Source of the DNA: Paenibacillus sinensis
Lineage (GTDB): Bacteria > Bacillota > Bacilli > Paenibacillales > Paenibacillaceae
Assembly (NCBI RefSeq): GCF_019904155.1
Contig: NZ_JAHCMB010000046.1
Span: 124,428-188,427 of the forward strand
Direction of reading: 5' to 3'
DNA length: 64,000 nt
Part shown: piece by piece, positions 61,739-64,000 of the stretch
How the letters are laid out: every line of letters starts with the position of its first letter
How positions within the stretch are numbered: position 1 is the stretch's first letter
Program-made: the position numbers and the translations under genes
Notes under the pieces: model-generated
Told to the model about the DNA's origin: nothing
The model's database searches: none
Seen by the model: only the letters and a program-made list of their open reading frames with translations

Positions 61739-62761
61739 TCAATCTCCCTGAAAAGCCAGCTGGAGCAGCTCGATGCATTTGTTAAGGAATGAACGGTTGT
61801 ATCTCAGATCGGACAAAGCCCTGGAGGCGACCAGACGGCGCAGATCCGCACGCTCCCAATAGTGGTTGAATTTGTCGGCCAGATCCTTAAGCCCGTCGAA
61901 CCAGACCATTGTTTCGTTGACATGCGGATGTCCGGATAAAGCCGAGTTCCGGCAAATGAGCTGGAAGGCCCCACACCCGGCAACATTTTGGGCCAACGAG
62001 AGCGAGGGGGAGACATTGACCACCATTTTGGCGCCATTGATGTATGGGTTAAGATCATTTGCCGGGATTGAACAGGGATGACGGAGAATTTCCCAGTCGG
62101 AGCCCCATGTTCTGATTGTTCGTCCGGCATGAATCAAGGAGTTGGCGAACATGGCGGTAGTATGCTGATGCTCCGCATTTCCAAGGAAGAGGACATCGGA
62201 TTGATAGGCATGATCCACTTGAAGGGGAAAGTACCGGGTAGAGTCCCAAGCATACGGAAGACAAAATACTCTCCGGCAGCCCAATGATTGATAGGTGGAC
62301 AAAAGCTGTGGATTTTGTGAGAACACACAATCCATACCCTGCACCAGAGTTCCCGCGTTCACGGGCAGCATGTGTTCGTCGGAGAGCCAGATCATTTTGC
62401 GTGAAGGGGAGAGTCGCAGCTCCGACAGATTATGGTCAGGCAATCCGGTCCCGTTGCCGATGCATATTATGAGATCCGGTCGGAAGCGTTCGACATAGCT
62501 TGGAAGATGGTGCGTGTACTTGATGCCGACGACTTCCCTGACGAGCTGCCGCAGCGGTTCCTCAATCAGAATAAGAGCCGGAAGATCGGGGTCGTCAGCA
62601 TCCGGAGCAAGCAGCAGCACCTTCAAGGATTTCATAGCTGATCCATACGGCTGCGAGGCTTCGCTTGATAGTGAAGCTTCATGCCCGGTTATTGTTCCAT
62701 CCCTATCGTTCCCGGGAGTTTCCTGAATGGCATATGTTTTGAGTCCGGGATTTGAAATCAT
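61739..62761 (-). CDS. CgeB-like glycosyltransferase family protein
   Basis: A 340-aa protein resembling CgeB/DUF3880-type GT-B glycosyltransferases. After a variable N-terminal ~40 residues comes LKVLLLAPDADDPDL, then RFRPDLIICIGNG, SDVLFLGNAEHQHTTAMFANSL and INGAKMVVNVSPSLSLAQNVAGCGAFQLICRNSAL, which is the acceptor/donor region of the family. B. subtilis CgeB adds glycans to the spore crust. ATG 62761 has AAGGAG 13+ nt upstream; ATG 62635 (MKSLKVLLL) is a possible shorter start. Divergent from the beta-repeat protein. Confidence 0.8.
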   Translation of the reverse strand: MISNPGLKTYAIQETPGNDRDGTITGHEASLSSEASQPYGSAMKSLKVLLLAPDADDPDLPALILIEEPLRQLVREVVGIKYTHHLPSYVERFRPDLIICIGNGTGLPDHNLSELRLSPSRKMIWLSDEHMLPVNAGTLVQGMDCVFSQNPQLLSTYQSLGCRRVFCLPYAWDSTRYFPLQVDHAYQSDVLFLGNAEHQHTTAMFANSLIHAGRTIRTWGSDWEILRHPCSIPANDLNPYINGAKMVVNVSPSLSLAQNVAGCGAFQLICRNSALSGHPHVNETMVWFDGLKDLADKFNHYWERADLRRLVASRALSDLRYNRSFLNKCIELLQLAFQGD

Positions 62762-62933
62762 CGTGGTCTATCTCGCTCCTTTTGCTCAGTCCTTTTTTAG
62801 GGTATGTCGTTATTAGACATTTTGCCTTCATCTGAGACAATACGGGCTTCTGAAACAAGAACAGCCATGTGTTTGTCCGATGCTGACCTTTTGGTCCGAG
62901 CATATGCTGGTACAAGGAAGGGAGGGGTCGGCC

Positions 62934-63350
62934 ATGCCGACGTTTGACAGCTTGAGAGTGACAGGCAGTGCGCAAGTGGATCAGGATTTGCATGTAGAGG
63001 GCAACGAAACGGTGCAGAACCATTTTCAGGTGAATGGAAATGCGACTGTATCCGGAGATATGAATGTGAATGGCAGCGGGAGTGTGTCTGGATCTTTGCA
63101 TGTATATGGAAGCCAGACTGTAGCAGTGAACCTCGGAGCGGGCACCAATATGAGTGCAGGATTTCGCATCGTATCGTTAGGCCAGGCAGCGGTGCCTTCG
63201 GTTTCGCCGAGCGCACAATCGGTCAAGTTCTACAATGAGACGGCTTCCTCGCAGCCGGGCATTATCCTTAAAGGAACAGACGGCGTGAATTATGTGCTGT
63301 TCATCGATGTGACTGCCGGAATTCCTACCCTTGGCATTCAAAAAGCATAA
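62934..63350 (+). CDS. beta-repeat (bactofilin/tail-fibre-like) small protein
   Basis: A 138-aa protein. The first half is made of short repeats of the form (V/L)xVxGNxTVxx(D/H) (RVTGSAQVDQDLHVEGNETV, FQVNGNATVSGDMNVNGSGSV, LHVYGSQTV), the pattern of a right-handed beta-helix as in bactofilins and fibre shafts. The C-terminal half (AVPSVSPSAQSVKFYNETASSQPGIILKGTDGVNYVLFIDV) looks like a small beta cap. No signal peptide. GGAGGGG precedes ATG 62934. Being divergent from two glycan genes, it could be a glycosylated spore-surface or structural fibre protein; this is inference. Confidence 0.75.
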   Translation: MPTFDSLRVTGSAQVDQDLHVEGNETVQNHFQVNGNATVSGDMNVNGSGSVSGSLHVYGSQTVAVNLGAGTNMSAGFRIVSLGQAAVPSVSPSAQSVKFYNETASSQPGIILKGTDGVNYVLFIDVTAGIPTLGIQKA

Positions 63351-63401
63351 ATTCCGCTGCAGATGGCAGAACGAATGCCGATTGGTGAATCGCACAAGTA
63401 C

Positions 63402-63443
63402 AAAGAAGCCTGCTCCCATTGGCTACGGGAGGAAGGCTTCTTT
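63402..63443. terminator. hairpin after the beta-repeat gene
   Basis: AAAGAAGCC.TGCTCCC / GGGAGGA.AGGCTTCTTT with a 9-nt loop. It can act for both converging genes. Just after it TTTGACGTTAT is repeated (63441-63451 and 63454-63464). The rest of the gap to 63597 shows no gene. Confidence 0.7.
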
Positions 63444-63597
63444 GACGTTATAATTTGACGTTATTAATGTCGGAGAGATCGACCAACTCTTAGCTCAGGT
63501 TGCGGCTGAGGGTCGCAGGCTGAGTGCCACGGCCGAGAACAGCGGGCTACTATGAACAAGTAAAGGCCCGGGCCGATGCCGTCTGCGATTTCTCATG

Positions 63598-64000
63598 CTA
63601 GTTCTTGAAGCTGTGAATTGGAGCCGGAATCCGGCCGCCCCGGTCGACGAAGCCGGCGCAGTTGAACGAGTTAACCGGCATAATCGGCGCGTAGCCGAGC
63701 AGGCCGCCGAATTCCACCATCTCGCCAACGCCCTTGCCGATGACGGGAATCAGGCGGACGGCTGTCGTCTTGTTGTTGACCATTCCGATTGCCGCTTCGT
63801 CGGCGATGATGCCGGACAAGGTCTCCTTCGAGGTGTCGCCCGGAATGGCGATCATATCAAGACCAACGGAGCAGACGCAGGTCATGGCTTCCAGCTTCTC
63901 CAGCGTCAGCGCGCCGCGCTGAACGGCCTGGATCATCCCGTGGTCCTCACTGACCGGGATAAACGCGCCGCTGAGTCCGCCGACGTAGGAGGACGCCATG
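63598..64000 (-). CDS. PFL-family (UPF0210/DUF711) protein, 5' end outside window
   Basis: The C-terminal ~133 residues of a protein of the UPF0210 (PFL, DUF711) family, whose members are ~450 aa. The conserved tail is plain: [75 protein letters not shown] and the ending [14 protein letters not shown]. The function of the family is not established; it is structurally related to glycyl-radical enzymes. The frame continues past the window edge, so the ATG near 63999 is not the true start. Confidence 0.9.
   Translation of the reverse strand, partial: MASSYVGGLSGAFIPVSEDHGMIQAVQRGALTLEKLEAMTCVCSVGLDMIAIPGDTSKETLSGIIADEAAIGMVNNKTTAVRLIPVIGKGVGEMVEFGGLLGYAPIMPVNSFNCAGFVDRGGRIPAPIHSFKN

Overview
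The window reads as chromosomal DNA of a spore-forming, moderately GC-rich Bacillota bacterium of the Paenibacillus type. The reasons are strong AGGAGG-type ribosome binding sites, frequent GTG/TTG starts, an S-layer-homology protein, a tandem two-headed dynamin (DynA), a KimA-type potassium transporter, YesM/YesN-type sugar two-component systems with LplB/LplC-like permeases and lipoproteins, a CgeB-like glycosyltransferase, and intrinsic terminators after most units. No rRNA, tRNA, CRISPR array or complete insertion sequence was recognised. The genus is an inference.

Layout. 1-5.7 kb: end of an SLH surface protein, nth, a small conserved protein and an MHYT-GGDEF-EAL c-di-GMP protein. 6-12.3 kb: DynA, purT plus an acetyltransferase, a 49-codon ORF, and a stand-alone NifX-like protein. 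12.4-19.2 kb: a VOC protein, a WG-repeat/DUF3298 protein, a secreted CAP protein, a GDSL esterase and a two-gene ABC exporter. 19.3-23.7 kb: topoisomerase IV (parE-parC). 23.9-31.9 kb: KimA, MarR, an RluA-type pseudouridine synthase with a methyltransferase, a flavodoxin behind a Fur box with a coupled unknown protein, two acetyltransferases and an ArsR-type regulator. 32.2-37.9 kb: a complete oligopeptide/nickel-type ABC operon. 38.0 kb: rplY (ribosomal protein L25) with an attenuator-like leader.

38.9-48.7 kb is the most unusual part. On the minus strand, two SsuC/TauC-type permeases (one with an extra membrane span and a His/Met-rich tail) precede a leader with an intrinsic terminator. Then follow a SsuA/NrtA-type binding protein, two more permeases, and two overlapping genes for a nitrogenase component-1-like heterodimer (NifD-like and NifK-like). 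Divergently, behind a consensus promoter and a ~300-nt structured leader, lies a full-length NifB (radical SAM plus NifX domain). The heterodimer keeps cysteines matching those that bind the P-cluster and the cofactor. It has lost residues equivalent to NifD Arg96, Gln191, His195 and His442, so N2 reduction looks unlikely. NifB would supply the 8Fe cofactor precursor and the ABC system would import the substrate. No NifH-type reductase and no ABC ATPase for this set lie in the window. The closest described concept is the nitrogenase-like methylthio-alkane reductase (MarBHDK), but the substrate here is unknown.

48.8-57.9 kb: a group II intron relic, then a carbohydrate ABC operon (two permeases, two lipoprotein binding proteins, YesM/YesN-type kinase and regulator) with a full-consensus CcpA site over its promoter. 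57.9-64 kb: a YbaK-type editing protein, a MarR repressor with a divergent DHA2 drug exporter and two palindromic operators, a WbsX-like/CgeB-like surface-glycan pair beside a beta-repeat protein, and the 3' end of a PFL (UPF0210) family gene cut by the window edge.
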